DNA of 58,778 nucleotides from an uncultured Aquimarina sp. (GTDB lineage: Bacteria; Bacteroidota; Bacteroidia; Flavobacteriales; Flavobacteriaceae): NCBI GenBank assembly GCA_947500545.1, contig CANMSO010000015.1, positions 1 to 58,778 of the forward strand, given 5' to 3'. The translations under genes and the position numbers were made by a program. This document shows positions 46,180-55,135 of the stretch, piece after piece; positions within the stretch are counted from its first letter, which is position 1, and each line of letters starts with the position of its first letter. The notes under the pieces are model-generated. The model saw only the letters and a program-made list of their open reading frames with translations, did no database searches and had not been told where the DNA came from.

Positions 46180-46761
46180 ATGCCAAAAGTAGAAACATTC
46201 AATAGAAACGAGGTTTTACAAAAAGCCACAGAAGTATTCCACAAAAAAGGATACAACGGCACGTCTATGCAAGATTTGGTAGATGCAACGGCTTTAAATA
46301 GGTCAAGTATCTATAATTCGTTTGGTAGTAAATTGAACATGTTTCTGGAAGTATTATCCCATTATCAGTCCTATCATAATAATAATTTTAGTCAAGGACT
46401 CGCTAATTCCTACAATTCGAAAGAAGCGATTGAAACCATTTTTGACCTCAACTTAAATGAGATATTACACGATGATGATCGTAAGGGATGTATGATCGTT
46501 AATTGTAAATCAGAAATGGTAAATCAGGAAACTTCTATCCATTATTTTATGGAAAAAAATCAAGACCGGATGATCGCAATGCTAGAAGATATTGTTAGCA
46601 AAGGACAAATGGAAAAGATCTTTAATCAAGAACAAACTGCCAGTCAATATGCGCTCTATTTGTTTTCATCCATACAGGGACTGCGAATGACCGGTATACT
46701 CAACAAGAATAAAGAAGATCTCAAAAATCTTATAAACACTGTACTTAAGGTACTATACTAA
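46180..46761 (+). CDS. TetR/AcrR family transcriptional regulator
   Basis: 193 residues from ATG at 46180 (MPKVETFNRNEVLQ). The frame could extend to a TTG at 46147, but that codon lies inside the promoter and ahead of the operator. The N-terminal HTH (about 9-52) reads KATEVFHKKGYNGTSMQDLVDA then SSIYNSFGSK, the classic TetR pattern with a YxxF-type recognition helix. The C-terminal ligand domain contains a conserved CMIVN motif seen in many quinone- or electrophile-sensing relatives. It most likely represses itself and the SDR gene directly downstream through matching palindromes. Confidence 0.9.
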   Translation: MPKVETFNRNEVLQKATEVFHKKGYNGTSMQDLVDATALNRSSIYNSFGSKLNMFLEVLSHYQSYHNNNFSQGLANSYNSKEAIETIFDLNLNEILHDDDRKGCMIVNCKSEMVNQETSIHYFMEKNQDRMIAMLEDIVSKGQMEKIFNQEQTASQYALYLFSSIQGLRMTGILNKNKEDLKNLINTVLKVLY

Positions 46762-46777
46762 TTTTTTTTACTCTTTT

Positions 46778-46795
46778 TTGAAACGATTGTTTCAA
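46778..46795. promoter_or_regulatory. Candidate TetR operator 2, upstream of the SDR gene
   Basis: TTGAAACGATTGTTTCAA, an 18-bp palindrome with the same TTGAAACG start and TTTCAA end as the site at 46157-46174. It lies 32 bp before the SDR start and 17 bp after the tetR stop. Confidence 0.6.
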
Positions 46796-46827
46796 ATAAA
46801 TATTTATTAATACATAAAAATAATATA

Positions 46828-47577
46828 ATGAAAAAGTTAAACAACAAAGTCGCAGTTATTACTGGCGCAAATAGCGGAATAGGTCTAGCCACTGCAAAGC
46901 TTTACCTGCAAGAAGGTGCAAAGGTTGTCCTATCCGGAAGACGCCAGGAAGCTTTAGATAAAGTAGCTGCAGGACTAGAAGGTGATTTTATAACCGTAAA
47001 AGCAGATGTTTCTATAGCTGAAGACAATAAAAGATTGATTAAAGAAGCGACGGCTAAATACGGAAAGATTGATGTTTTATTCCTTAATGCAGGTGTTGCT
47101 CCTGTTACACCTGCACATGAAATAACCGAAAATCACTATGATGAAGTTTTCAATATTAACGTTAAGGGGCCTATATTGGCAACAAAAGAGGCGCTGCCCC
47201 ATATCAATGATGGCGGTACGATTTTATTTACTAATTCTATCGTTCACCAAAAGGGTTTTGATGGACTTGGAGTATACTCAGCTTCCAAAGGTGCGCTACG
47301 TGCCTATCAACGCGTTTTAACATCAGAAGTAAAGTCTAGAGGTATTCGTGTAAATTCTATTGCACCGGGACCAATTGAAACTCCCTTATATGGTAAAATG
47401 GGATTACCACAAGAAGTGGTTGAAGAAATGGGAAAAGGATTTGCTCAACAGGTACCATTAGGCCGTTTTGGTACTTCAGAAGAAATTGCAAAATCAGCAT
47501 TATTTCTAGCTTCTGATGATGCATCTTATATTAATGGTATCGAACTAGAAGTTGATGGTGGATTAAGTCAGATCTAA
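46828..47577 (+). CDS. SDR family oxidoreductase
   Basis: 249 residues. The Rossmann motif TGANSGIG (12-19), NAG at 87-89, catalytic S137, Y150 and K154 (YSASKGAL), and the terminal INGIELEVDGG fit a classical short-chain dehydrogenase. SGRR after the second strand favours NADP(H). In many bacteria a TetR gene with such an SDR forms an inducible reductase pair responding to a small electrophile or quinone. That is consistent with the shared operators here but the substrate is unknown. Confidence 0.92.
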   Translation: MKKLNNKVAVITGANSGIGLATAKLYLQEGAKVVLSGRRQEALDKVAAGLEGDFITVKADVSIAEDNKRLIKEATAKYGKIDVLFLNAGVAPVTPAHEITENHYDEVFNINVKGPILATKEALPHINDGGTILFTNSIVHQKGFDGLGVYSASKGALRAYQRVLTSEVKSRGIRVNSIAPGPIETPLYGKMGLPQEVVEEMGKGFAQQVPLGRFGTSEEIAKSALFLASDDASYINGIELEVDGGLSQI

Positions 47578-47578
47578 C

Positions 47579-47642
47579 AACATATATTTAAGATAAAAAA
47601 GGCCGTCTTTTTAGACGGCCTTTTTTATCTTAAATATATGTT
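47579..47642. terminator. Exceptionally long bidirectional terminator hairpin
   Basis: A perfect inverted repeat with 30-bp arms (47579-47608 and 47613-47642) and a TTTT loop. The inner part (AAAAAAGGCCGTCT/AGACGGCCTTTTTT) is a normal two-way terminator between convergent genes; the outer 16 bp (AACATATATTTAAGAT) extends the perfect pairing well beyond what termination needs. Confidence 0.92.
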
Positions 47643-47678
47643 ACAAGTCCTAAGACTAAATAAAGTAATAAAAGGGAC

Positions 47679-48812
47679 TCATCTTACAATTACTAATTTA
47701 TATCGTTTACAATTTCCTTTAGAAATTTCTAACTTATAAAAACCAGTTCGCCAATCCTCTACTGAAACGGTTTTTAGAAAATCTTCTCCATCATACATCT
47801 CTTGACTTTCAAAAACTAAATTTCTACCAAATAAGCTATATATTTTAATATCAAAACTTCCATTTTCCTCTAATTCAAGGGCAATATTAAGTACCTCAGA
47901 AACTGGATTTGGATATGCTTTAAGTTCTATATCCATTTCACATCTCTTCTTTCTCCTTGATATCTTTCTTACGTTCCCTACTCCACTAAACTCAGAAATA
48001 TATAATTCGCTTCCGGATCTGTTTGAAATAATTCCGGCAGGATAAGAAAAGGTAGCTTCAGAAAAATCACCATCAGCACTTCCGTTGGTACTACCTGCAT
48101 ATATTGTTACATCATCAATAGCCCTAGGGTTTATTTTATAAATTTTATGTTCTCCATAATTAGTCCCAAAAAGAGATCCGTTAGCGTAAGCGATAAATGC
48201 TAGAAAAGGAAAATCAGTACCCGAATCCGGAACAGTAGCCACATATTCTAGTGTTCCACTTTTTGGCCATAACCTATAAATAGCCCTATCCACAAAATTA
48301 CCTATATATAATGCTCCTCTGCGGTCAAAAGCTAGCCCCACAGGTGCGTCAAGAGGTTCCCCCTCGTATAATACTTTAATTGTACCATCTGATAATAGTT
48401 CCTTGATGGCGTTATCACGCACATCTGTATAAATAACGGTGTCTCTATACAGCGATTTAATCATTCCCGACGGCACATCATCTCCTAATGGAAAACTTTC
48501 CAACAGATTTCCATCACTATCATACTTATTAATTGTTGATCCACCGTACTCTGCTACAAACAGATTATCTTTTGAATCAACAGCTAACCCATTAGGATTT
48601 CTAAGTCCCGTTACAAAAGCACTTACTTCTCCTGTTGGTGTAATTTTATATACGGCATCTCCAACAAAATTAGATCCATACAAATTCCCTTTAGAATCTA
48701 ATGCCAAAGCATCGTCAATATCGGCATCGGGCGAATTTAATATGGTGGTTACATTTTGTCCATATCCTGTAATAGACAGAATTATGACTATAAAAATATA
48801 GAATTTTCTCAT
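47679..48812 (-). CDS. Secreted NHL-repeat beta-propeller protein with T9SS type A sorting domain
   Basis: 377 residues. Signal peptide to about 18 (SITGYGQ). Residues about 25-290 contain repeated NHL/SMP-30-like blades (ALDSKGNLYGSNFVGDAVYKI; LAVDSKDNLFVAEYGGSTINKY in outline). The last 80 residues form a T9SS C-terminal sorting domain (LKAYPNPVSEVLNIAL, then GFYKLEISKG and a final KLVIVR). It should therefore cross the outer membrane by the type IX system. Its start faces the LytTR regulator gene across a region with direct repeats. Confidence 0.9.
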   Translation of the reverse strand: MRKFYIFIVIILSITGYGQNVTTILNSPDADIDDALALDSKGNLYGSNFVGDAVYKITPTGEVSAFVTGLRNPNGLAVDSKDNLFVAEYGGSTINKYDSDGNLLESFPLGDDVPSGMIKSLYRDTVIYTDVRDNAIKELLSDGTIKVLYEGEPLDAPVGLAFDRRGALYIGNFVDRAIYRLWPKSGTLEYVATVPDSGTDFPFLAFIAYANGSLFGTNYGEHKIYKINPRAIDDVTIYAGSTNGSADGDFSEATFSYPAGIISNRSGSELYISEFSGVGNVRKISRRKKRCEMDIELKAYPNPVSEVLNIALELEENGSFDIKIYSLFGRNLVFESQEMYDGEDFLKTVSVEDWRTGFYKLEISKGNCKRYKLVIVR

Positions 48813-48931
48813 TTTTTTATGTGATTTAAGTTAATTAAACAATGAAAACACAACCTTACTTTTGTGATTACTCCCTTAAAATTATCTAATTTGGGCACTG
48901 CTTTTCTTGGTTATGAAGTTGGTCATCTTTT

Positions 48932-48964
48932 TTTTGATGTGAATGACTTTTATTTTGATGTGAA
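48932..48964. promoter_or_regulatory. Direct repeats upstream of the LytTR regulator, candidate binding site
   Basis: TTTTGATGTGAA occurs exactly at 48932-48943 and 48953-48964, a 21-bp period or two helical turns. LytTR domains are known to bind paired direct repeats about two turns apart. The site lies 91 bp before the LytTR gene start and 119 bp from the divergent T9SS cargo gene. Confidence 0.5.
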
Positions 48965-49054
48965 CGTAATTATCAAAAAATTAACAAATTTATTTTAACT
49001 ACATTGTTCAATAATCTTGTAAATCCTATAACCAACAATCACAGCAATATAGCA

Positions 49055-49849
49055 ATGGAAATTTCAGCATTAATAATTGATGATGAACCTCTTGCAAGGA
49101 AATTAATCTCTAATCTACTAATTTCAGTTTCTGAAATCGAAGTAATTGGCCAATGCAAAACAGGACAAGAAGCCATATGTCTTATCAATGAATTAAATCC
49201 GAATCTTATATTTTTAGATATTAAATTAAAGGATATGACAGGCTTTGATATTTTAGAAAGAATTTCAGTAAAATCACCAATTGTAATATTTGTCACGGCC
49301 TTTGATTCATATGCATTAAAAGCTTTTAATTTTTTCGCCTTTGACTATTTATTAAAACCCTTTAATGAAGAACGCTTTTATATTTCAGTAAAAAAAGCCA
49401 TTGAAACTTTTAATAGAAAAGAAAGTTCATCACTTCAAAAGAAAGTAAATGATCTTCTTGATCATATTCAATCACCTGATTTAAAATCAGGGAACAATCA
49501 AACCAAAAAAATACCTATTCCTTTAAGAAACAAAACAGTATTTGTTGATCCAAATGACATATTATACGTAACAGCCTCTAACTATTATGCAGAAATTTAT
49601 ACAGAAAAAAAGAAGTATTTGCTTAGAGAGTCTATGCATAATCTATTAAAACAGCTTAATTCTTCTTGTTTTATTAGAATTCATCGTTCTACAATAATAA
49701 ATCTAGATTTTGTTCATGAGCTCATACATTCCAGTTATGGTGTTGTTGACGCCAAAATGAACAATGGCAACCAGTTCAGGATTAGTAAAAGCTATAAAAA
49801 GGAATTCTTAATTAAAATGGGGTTGAGAAATGAAGAAGTATCTAGATAA
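49055..49849 (+). CDS. LytTR-type response regulator
   Basis: 264 residues from the ATG at 49055 (MEISALIIDDEPLARK); an upstream in-frame TTG at 49004 would add 17 residues with no family support. Receiver: D9/D10, phosphoacceptor D55 (LIFLDIKLK), later T and K (FVTAFDSYALKAF; FDYLLKPF). The LytTR DNA-binding domain covers about 150-260 (VDPNDILYVTASNYYAEIYT; FIRIHRSTIINLDFV). Its 3' end overlaps the kinase gene by 20 bp, so the pair is translationally coupled. Confidence 0.92.
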   Translation: MEISALIIDDEPLARKLISNLLISVSEIEVIGQCKTGQEAICLINELNPNLIFLDIKLKDMTGFDILERISVKSPIVIFVTAFDSYALKAFNFFAFDYLLKPFNEERFYISVKKAIETFNRKESSSLQKKVNDLLDHIQSPDLKSGNNQTKKIPIPLRNKTVFVDPNDILYVTASNYYAEIYTEKKKYLLRESMHNLLKQLNSSCFIRIHRSTIINLDFVHELIHSSYGVVDAKMNNGNQFRISKSYKKEFLIKMGLRNEEVSR

Positions 49850-50963
49850 AAAGTTGTTTTTCATTCTTCTGGGATATGTTGCGGCTTATAAAACGGTAAC
49901 TGTATCCAGAGCGGCTATATTAAAATTAATAGGAGAAGAAGGTTTTATTGATATTAGTTGGCATGAAATAATTTTTGAACAAATAATAGGCACCGCAATT
50001 ACAATTCCTCCTATCGTAATCATTATTCTTATTGTTACCAAAATAATGATAGATCGCAATTATAAGTGGTCATACATTATTGGATTTCATTTTATATTTT
50101 CATGGGTATATGGGTTCTTAGTATCTCTTTCTGGGGAATTATATTTTATTTTTACGGAAGGAGGAACTTTTCAATTATTCAGTACCAATGGTATTTTAGA
50201 TATCATATATACTTCCAGCAGAGATTTTTTGGGGTATGTAGGTTTTGTGAGTATTATTTATTCATATTACTATATTGCCAGAAGTACAAAAATGGAGTTA
50301 CAAAGAGCTCAACTCTCTGAACAACTAATGAATATAAGAATGGAAGCTCTAAAATCGCAATTAAACCCTCATTTTTTGTTTAATACTCTCAATAGCATTT
50401 CTGCACTTATTCAAGAAGATCAAAAAAAAGCACAAGATATGATTGCAAATCTTGGAGATCTTTTAAGAGAAATCTTGATTTTAAAAGACGAAAATTTAAT
50501 CCCTTTGCACCAAGAAATAAAAGTTCTTGAAAAATATATTGATATTATGATGGTCCGTTTTTCTGATCATTTGGATTTCAATATTAAAATAGAAGAAAAT
50601 TGCGTGAATATGTTAGTTCCTTGCATGTTAATTCAGCCTATTATTGAGAATTCATTAAAACATGGATATTCTTATGGTACAACGAGCCTAAGGGTCAAAT
50701 TGCAAATACATGAAAAGGATGACAAACTCATTATTCATATAGAGAATGATGGCAAATCTCTAGATAAAAACAAATTAAACAATGGCACAGGATTAAGAAA
50801 TATAAAAGAAAGATTAATAACCTTGTACAATCATGATTCTGAGTTCCTATTTAATAATGTTAAAGGCAATAAAGGTGTATTTACAATGATAAAGATTCCT
50901 ATTCAAGAAGAAAGTAATACTCCTAATACAAAAATCCAGTCCAATCAAGTTTCTATATCTTAA
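49830..50963 (+). CDS. LytS/YehU-type sensor histidine kinase
   Basis: 377 residues. Four membrane helices (about 8-28, 50-72, 80-105, 133-150) form the whole sensor; no extracellular domain is present. The His_kinase domain has H181 in LKSQLNPHFLFNTLNSI, and the ATPase part shows QPIIENSLKHG and NGTGLRNIKERL. The start codon lies inside the regulator gene (20-bp overlap). It should phosphorylate that LytTR regulator. A polar tail of about 15 residues follows the ATPase domain. Confidence 0.92.
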   Translation: MKKYLDKKLFFILLGYVAAYKTVTVSRAAILKLIGEEGFIDISWHEIIFEQIIGTAITIPPIVIIILIVTKIMIDRNYKWSYIIGFHFIFSWVYGFLVSLSGELYFIFTEGGTFQLFSTNGILDIIYTSSRDFLGYVGFVSIIYSYYYIARSTKMELQRAQLSEQLMNIRMEALKSQLNPHFLFNTLNSISALIQEDQKKAQDMIANLGDLLREILILKDENLIPLHQEIKVLEKYIDIMMVRFSDHLDFNIKIEENCVNMLVPCMLIQPIIENSLKHGYSYGTTSLRVKLQIHEKDDKLIIHIENDGKSLDKNKLNNGTGLRNIKERLITLYNHDSEFLFNNVKGNKGVFTMIKIPIQEESNTPNTKIQSNQVSIS

Positions 50964-51002
50964 TTGAAATGGATTTCGCTTTTTATTTCATTGCACAATA
51001 TG

Positions 51003-51992
51003 TTACAATTCTAATATCTGTCTAATCATTTGATTTGTAAACCCCCACTCATTATCATACCATATCATAATCTTTACAAGATCTCCGTCTACTACTCTTG
51101 TCATAGATGCATCAACTGTAGCCGCATAAGGGTTTTGTTGAATATCTGACGAAACAATAGGTTCATAAGTAACATCCAAAACTTTGAGATATCTATCCGT
51201 TTTAGCTTCTTTCTCCAGAATCTCATTAATTTCTTCTGCGCTGGTATCTCTTTCAGCAATAAAAGTAACATCACTAATTGATCCTACCGGAACGGGAGTT
51301 CTTACTGCCACTCCATCAAATTTTCCTTCATACTGTGGTAATGCCTTGGTAGTTGCAATAGCAGCACCGGTAGATGTTGGAGTAAGATTAACAGCTCCTG
51401 CTCTGCCCATTCGTGGATTCTTCTTAGACGGTGCATCTACCAATGTTTGAGAAGCCGTATAAGCATGAATTGTATTTAAAATTGCTTTTTTGATACCAAT
51501 GGTACGGCCTAAGATCTCTACTACAGGACTAATATTATTAGTAGTACAACTAGCACATGAAAAAATTGCCGTTTTTCCTTCTTCAGTATTAACACCATGC
51601 ACTACAGTAGGGGTATCTTTACTCTTTGTTGGGCCAGATATTACAACATTAGTCGCACCGGCATGAATATGTTTTTCTGCATCCTCTCTATTTGTAAAAA
51701 AACCTGTACTTTCAATTACGATATCTATATTATTTTCCTTCCACGGTAATTGTTCAGGGTCTCTTTGATTGAAGTACAATACTTTTTTTCCATCTATATG
51801 TAGATGATTCTCATGAATATGAACTTCTTTATCATAAATACCATAAACACTATCATACTTCAGTAGGTATTGCGCATTTTCTATTGACATGAGATCATTA
51901 ACTGCAACCACCTCTAATCCTGGCTCTTCCATAATTACTTTTAGTGCAGCACGTCCTATTCTTCCGAATCCGTTAATTGCTATTCTTTTCAT
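51003..51992 (-). CDS. gap: Type I glyceraldehyde-3-phosphate dehydrogenase
   Basis: 329 residues. NAD-binding INGFGRIGR, D33 (VNDLMS, NAD preference), catalytic C149 (SCASCTTN) and H176 (NTIHAYTASQ), and the terminal WYDNEWGFTNQMIR are all present. It is the glycolytic or gluconeogenic enzyme interconverting glyceraldehyde-3-phosphate and 1,3-bisphosphoglycerate. It is monocistronic. Flavobacteria often hold two gap genes, and which role this copy fills cannot be told here. Confidence 0.95.
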   Translation of the reverse strand: MKRIAINGFGRIGRAALKVIMEEPGLEVVAVNDLMSIENAQYLLKYDSVYGIYDKEVHIHENHLHIDGKKVLYFNQRDPEQLPWKENNIDIVIESTGFFTNREDAEKHIHAGATNVVISGPTKSKDTPTVVHGVNTEEGKTAIFSCASCTTNNISPVVEILGRTIGIKKAILNTIHAYTASQTLVDAPSKKNPRMGRAGAVNLTPTSTGAAIATTKALPQYEGKFDGVAVRTPVPVGSISDVTFIAERDTSAEEINEILEKEAKTDRYLKVLDVTYEPIVSSDIQQNPYAATVDASMTRVVDGDLVKIMIWYDNEWGFTNQMIRQILEL

Positions 51993-52106
51993 ATTTAATT
52001 GTCATTTTTTGTTGGTAAATATTTGATTGAATACCCATAAGATATTCCTTCCTATAAAGTCGTAAAAAAGAAACAGTAATTACCAATAAAAGCTAAAACT
52101 AATCCT

Positions 52107-52787
52107 TTAATCATCCAATAACGATACTCCATTCAAATCTGTGGTTAAGACATCACTCATATAATCAAAGTAAGGCCTTAACAACTCGAAATGATACACT
52201 ACTTTATCCAAAAAATCGGGGGCCATAACTTCTGCATCTGTATATGCATGATTCACAAAAAATGCTTTGTTTTTAATCAAATCGATATTAGGATGATCTT
52301 TACTAAATCCCTTTGGCGCCGTTTTTACTTGAAATGAAGGATCAAAACCACCAAATTCTTTCTTAAAACCTGGATTTGCTAATATGGCGCGAATCTCCTG
52401 ATCATCCATCTCAAACTCCTTTCTAATTCGTAATAAATCGGCAGGTTCAGGACTAAAAAAGCCACCTGCCATTAAAGAATTACCTGGTTCTAATCGTAGA
52501 TAGTAACCACCTCTGCGATGAGCTCCTGCCCTACTAAAACTCACACTACGATGTACATTGTAAGGTGTTTTATCCTTACTGAATCTAACATCACGATTAA
52601 TTCTAAAAACCTTGGTCTTTTCAATCTCATCTTTTTCATTTAAGCGTTCTGCTATAGCCGCATAAAAAGCTTTCAAAACTTTCTCATTGGCCTGATATTG
52701 CTTTTTATTTTCGGTCATCCAATCACGATGATTATTCTTTTTCAAATTCTTTAAAAACTCAAATGCTGATTTTGGTACAGTACTCAT
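52107..52787 (-). CDS. DUF2461 (TIGR02453) family protein
   Basis: 226 residues. Family features: FLKNLKKNNHRDWMTENKKQY near the start, RINRDVRFSKDKTPY, GGYYLRLEPG and GGFFSPEPADL. Members are widespread single-domain cytoplasmic proteins of unknown function. The length is standard and the gene stands alone. Confidence 0.93.
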   Translation of the reverse strand: MSTVPKSAFEFLKNLKKNNHRDWMTENKKQYQANEKVLKAFYAAIAERLNEKDEIEKTKVFRINRDVRFSKDKTPYNVHRSVSFSRAGAHRRGGYYLRLEPGNSLMAGGFFSPEPADLLRIRKEFEMDDQEIRAILANPGFKKEFGGFDPSFQVKTAPKGFSKDHPNIDLIKNKAFFVNHAYTDAEVMAPDFLDKVVYHFELLRPYFDYMSDVLTTDLNGVSLLDD

Positions 52788-52911
52788 AAACTTTACTTTG
52801 ATCTTAAAATTAATAAAATCTGTTCTCCCAATTGAAGTTTAACTAAAAATTATGCATATATCTTATTTTTAGAGACAAGTTGTTATAATTATCTGAAAAA
52901 TGTAAGGATTT

Positions 52912-52928
52912 ATGTCTTAATAAGACAT
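52912..52928. promoter_or_regulatory. Palindrome upstream of cysE
   Basis: ATGTCTTA-A-TAAGACAT, a perfect 17-bp palindrome around a central A, lies 48 bp before the cysE start. Position and symmetry fit an operator for a dimeric regulator of cysteine synthesis. I cannot name the regulator. Confidence 0.45.
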
Positions 52929-52976
52929 ATGTATTCTTTATTCTATATATTTACTAGAGTTTTCAAACCTATTGCA

Positions 52977-53768
52977 ATGACAAAAGAACGAGATCAAATT
53001 ATTGCTAAGATCGAAGAACAAAAAAAGAACCCTAACCTGAAGCTTAAGCTCAAAGAACGGACGGAATACTTTACTAATCTTCTTTTTTACACCTTATTTG
53101 ACACGGATACAGAAGTAGCAAAAAACATTGACCTTCTTGAGGAGACTTTTGAAGAACTTGTTGATCTTGCTTGCTGGGAAACGGAAAGACCATGTAGTAA
53201 ATTATGGCAATCATATCTGGATAAACTACCCGAAATATTGGAAAAACTAAACTTGGATGCTCAAGCATTCATGAAAAGTGATCCTGCTGCTAACTCTATT
53301 GAAGAAATCTATATGGCGTATCCTGGATTTTATGCAATAGCAATCTATCGATTAAGTCATGAACTATTAAAGTTTGGGTTACCTCTGGTACCAAGATTAA
53401 TGACAGAATATTCGCATAGATTAACCGGTACAGATATTAATCCAGGGGCAGAGATCGGAGAGTCTTTCTTTATAGATCATGCCACGGGTATTGTAATTGG
53501 CGAGACGGTAATCATAAAAAATAATGTAAAAATATATCAGGGAGTCACACTAGGTGGGTTATATGTAGATCGAAAACTTCGCAATGTAAAACGTCATCCA
53601 ACAGTTGAGGATAATGTGACTATCTATGCTAATGCTACCATATTAGGAGGCACTACCGTTATAGGTGCTAACAGTACCATTGGTGGTAATGCGTGGATTA
53701 CGTCTTCTGTTCCAGAAAATTCTATAATTTCCAATACTGCAGAAATTAAAATCAAAAAAGTGGTATAA
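52977..53768 (+). CDS. cysE: Serine O-acetyltransferase
   Basis: 263 residues from ATG at 52977 (MTKERDQIIAKIEEQ). An ATG at 52929 in the same frame would add a hydrophobic 16 residues not typical of the family and would start next to the palindrome. The N-terminal helical domain (about 1-150) precedes the left-handed beta-helix hexapeptide repeats (DINPGAEIGESFFIDHATGIVIGET; VKIYQGVTLGG; TIYANATILGG in outline). It makes O-acetylserine from serine and acetyl-CoA. Its stop overlaps the cysteine synthase start (TAATG). Confidence 0.93.
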   Translation: MTKERDQIIAKIEEQKKNPNLKLKLKERTEYFTNLLFYTLFDTDTEVAKNIDLLEETFEELVDLACWETERPCSKLWQSYLDKLPEILEKLNLDAQAFMKSDPAANSIEEIYMAYPGFYAIAIYRLSHELLKFGLPLVPRLMTEYSHRLTGTDINPGAEIGESFFIDHATGIVIGETVIIKNNVKIYQGVTLGGLYVDRKLRNVKRHPTVEDNVTIYANATILGGTTVIGANSTIGGNAWITSSVPENSIISNTAEIKIKKVV

Positions 53769-54652
53769 TGTCGCATAGTATTTTAGACCTAATCGGGAAT
53801 ACTCCTTTGGTAAAGGCTACTTCTCTTATCGACAACCCTAATATTACATTATACTTAAAATTAGAAGGACATAATCCTGGTGGAAGCGTAAAAGATCGTG
53901 CAGCATACAACATGATTAAATCTGCCCTAGATCACGGAGATATAAGTCAAAATACCAAACTTATTGAAGCTACTAGTGGAAACACAGGTATTGCACTAGC
54001 TATGATTGCGGGTATTTTTAAGCTAGACATAGAATTGGTGATGCCCGAAAATTCTACCAAGGAGCGGGTACAAACCATGCGTGCATACGGAGCTAAGGTA
54101 ACACTCACCTCTGAAGATATAGGTATTGAAGGAGCAAGAGATTATGCCGAGTCTAAAGTAGAAAATGAAGACTACGTAATGCTTAATCAATTTGCCAACG
54201 ATGATAACTGGAAAGCGCACTATAAAACCACAGGACCCGAGATATGGAGAGATACCAAAGGTGAGATAACACACTTTGTATCCTCTATGGGTACAACAGG
54301 TACTATTATGGGCACATCTACCTATCTAAAAGAACAATCCCAGGACATACAGATAGTTGGTGTACAACCCACAGATGAATCCAGAATTCCAGGAATACGT
54401 AAATGGCCAAAAGAATATCTTCCTAAAATATTTAACCCTGCCAAAGTAGATCAGGTGATCGAGGTAAGCCAAGAAGAAGCCACTGAAATGGCTAAACGTC
54501 TTGCCAAAGAAGAAGGTGTATTTTCTGGTATGAGCAGCGGTGGATCTGTTACAGCAGCTCTTAAACTAGCCAAAACACTTAAAAGTGGAGTACTAGTCGC
54601 TATTATTTGTGATCGCGGAGACCGTTATTTGAGTTCGGATTTATTTGAGTAA
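53768..54652 (+). CDS. cysM: Cysteine synthase (CysM-type)
   Basis: 294 residues. PLP lysine K42 (GGSVKDRAAYNM), phosphate-pyridine loop TSGNTG (69-74), GTTGTIMG and the terminal CDRGDRYLSSDLF. It converts O-acetylserine and sulfide (or thiosulfate) to cysteine. The R-Y-L-S-S-D-L-F end and short length resemble CysM more than CysK. It is translationally coupled to cysE by a one-base overlap, so the two form the full serine-to-cysteine pathway. Confidence 0.93.
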   Translation: MSHSILDLIGNTPLVKATSLIDNPNITLYLKLEGHNPGGSVKDRAAYNMIKSALDHGDISQNTKLIEATSGNTGIALAMIAGIFKLDIELVMPENSTKERVQTMRAYGAKVTLTSEDIGIEGARDYAESKVENEDYVMLNQFANDDNWKAHYKTTGPEIWRDTKGEITHFVSSMGTTGTIMGTSTYLKEQSQDIQIVGVQPTDESRIPGIRKWPKEYLPKIFNPAKVDQVIEVSQEEATEMAKRLAKEEGVFSGMSSGGSVTAALKLAKTLKSGVLVAIICDRGDRYLSSDLFE

Positions 54653-54700
54653 CTCTTTTGGTCTCGCGCCGTACATTACGAAACACCTAATTAGATTACA

Positions 54701-55135
54701 ATGAAAAATGCGGACAGTATTTCTTCTCAAAAAAACTTATTGAGCTTAAAAACAACAATAAGAACAAAGGATTATAAGGCTTCAAAAACATTTTATACTC
54801 AGGTTTTAGGTTTAGAAATTGTTCAAGAATACAATGATGGCGATGGATCCAAAGGATCCATATTAAGATTTGGTCACGAAGGAAGCAATGCTTTTTTTGA
54901 AATCTCAGAAATATCACAAGATCATTATTATCATCATGAGTCTTTTGATATGAGTCTAGCAAATGATAAAATAGACATACAACTAAGGACTAATGATATT
55001 GAATACTGGGCTGATCGTTTAAAAGATAAATGTGACACAAGAGGACCAGTACTAAGACCCTGGGGTTCATACTACCTTTATCTTAGAGATCCAGACGGAT
55101 TGCAAATCATCATCTACGAAGAAAAAATCAAATAG
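54701..55135 (+). CDS. Glyoxalase/VOC superfamily protein
   Basis: 144 residues. A single betaalphabetabetabeta pair: TTIRTKDYKASKTFYTQVLGLEI at the start and the C-terminal RPWGSYYLYLRDPDGLQIIIYEE, the common VOC signature (last Glu is a likely metal ligand). The enzyme class is not predictable; many relatives are dioxygenases, isomerases or binding proteins. It lies 48 bp after cysM in the same direction, perhaps by readthrough. Confidence 0.85.
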   Translation: MKNADSISSQKNLLSLKTTIRTKDYKASKTFYTQVLGLEIVQEYNDGDGSKGSILRFGHEGSNAFFEISEISQDHYYHHESFDMSLANDKIDIQLRTNDIEYWADRLKDKCDTRGPVLRPWGSYYLYLRDPDGLQIIIYEEKIK

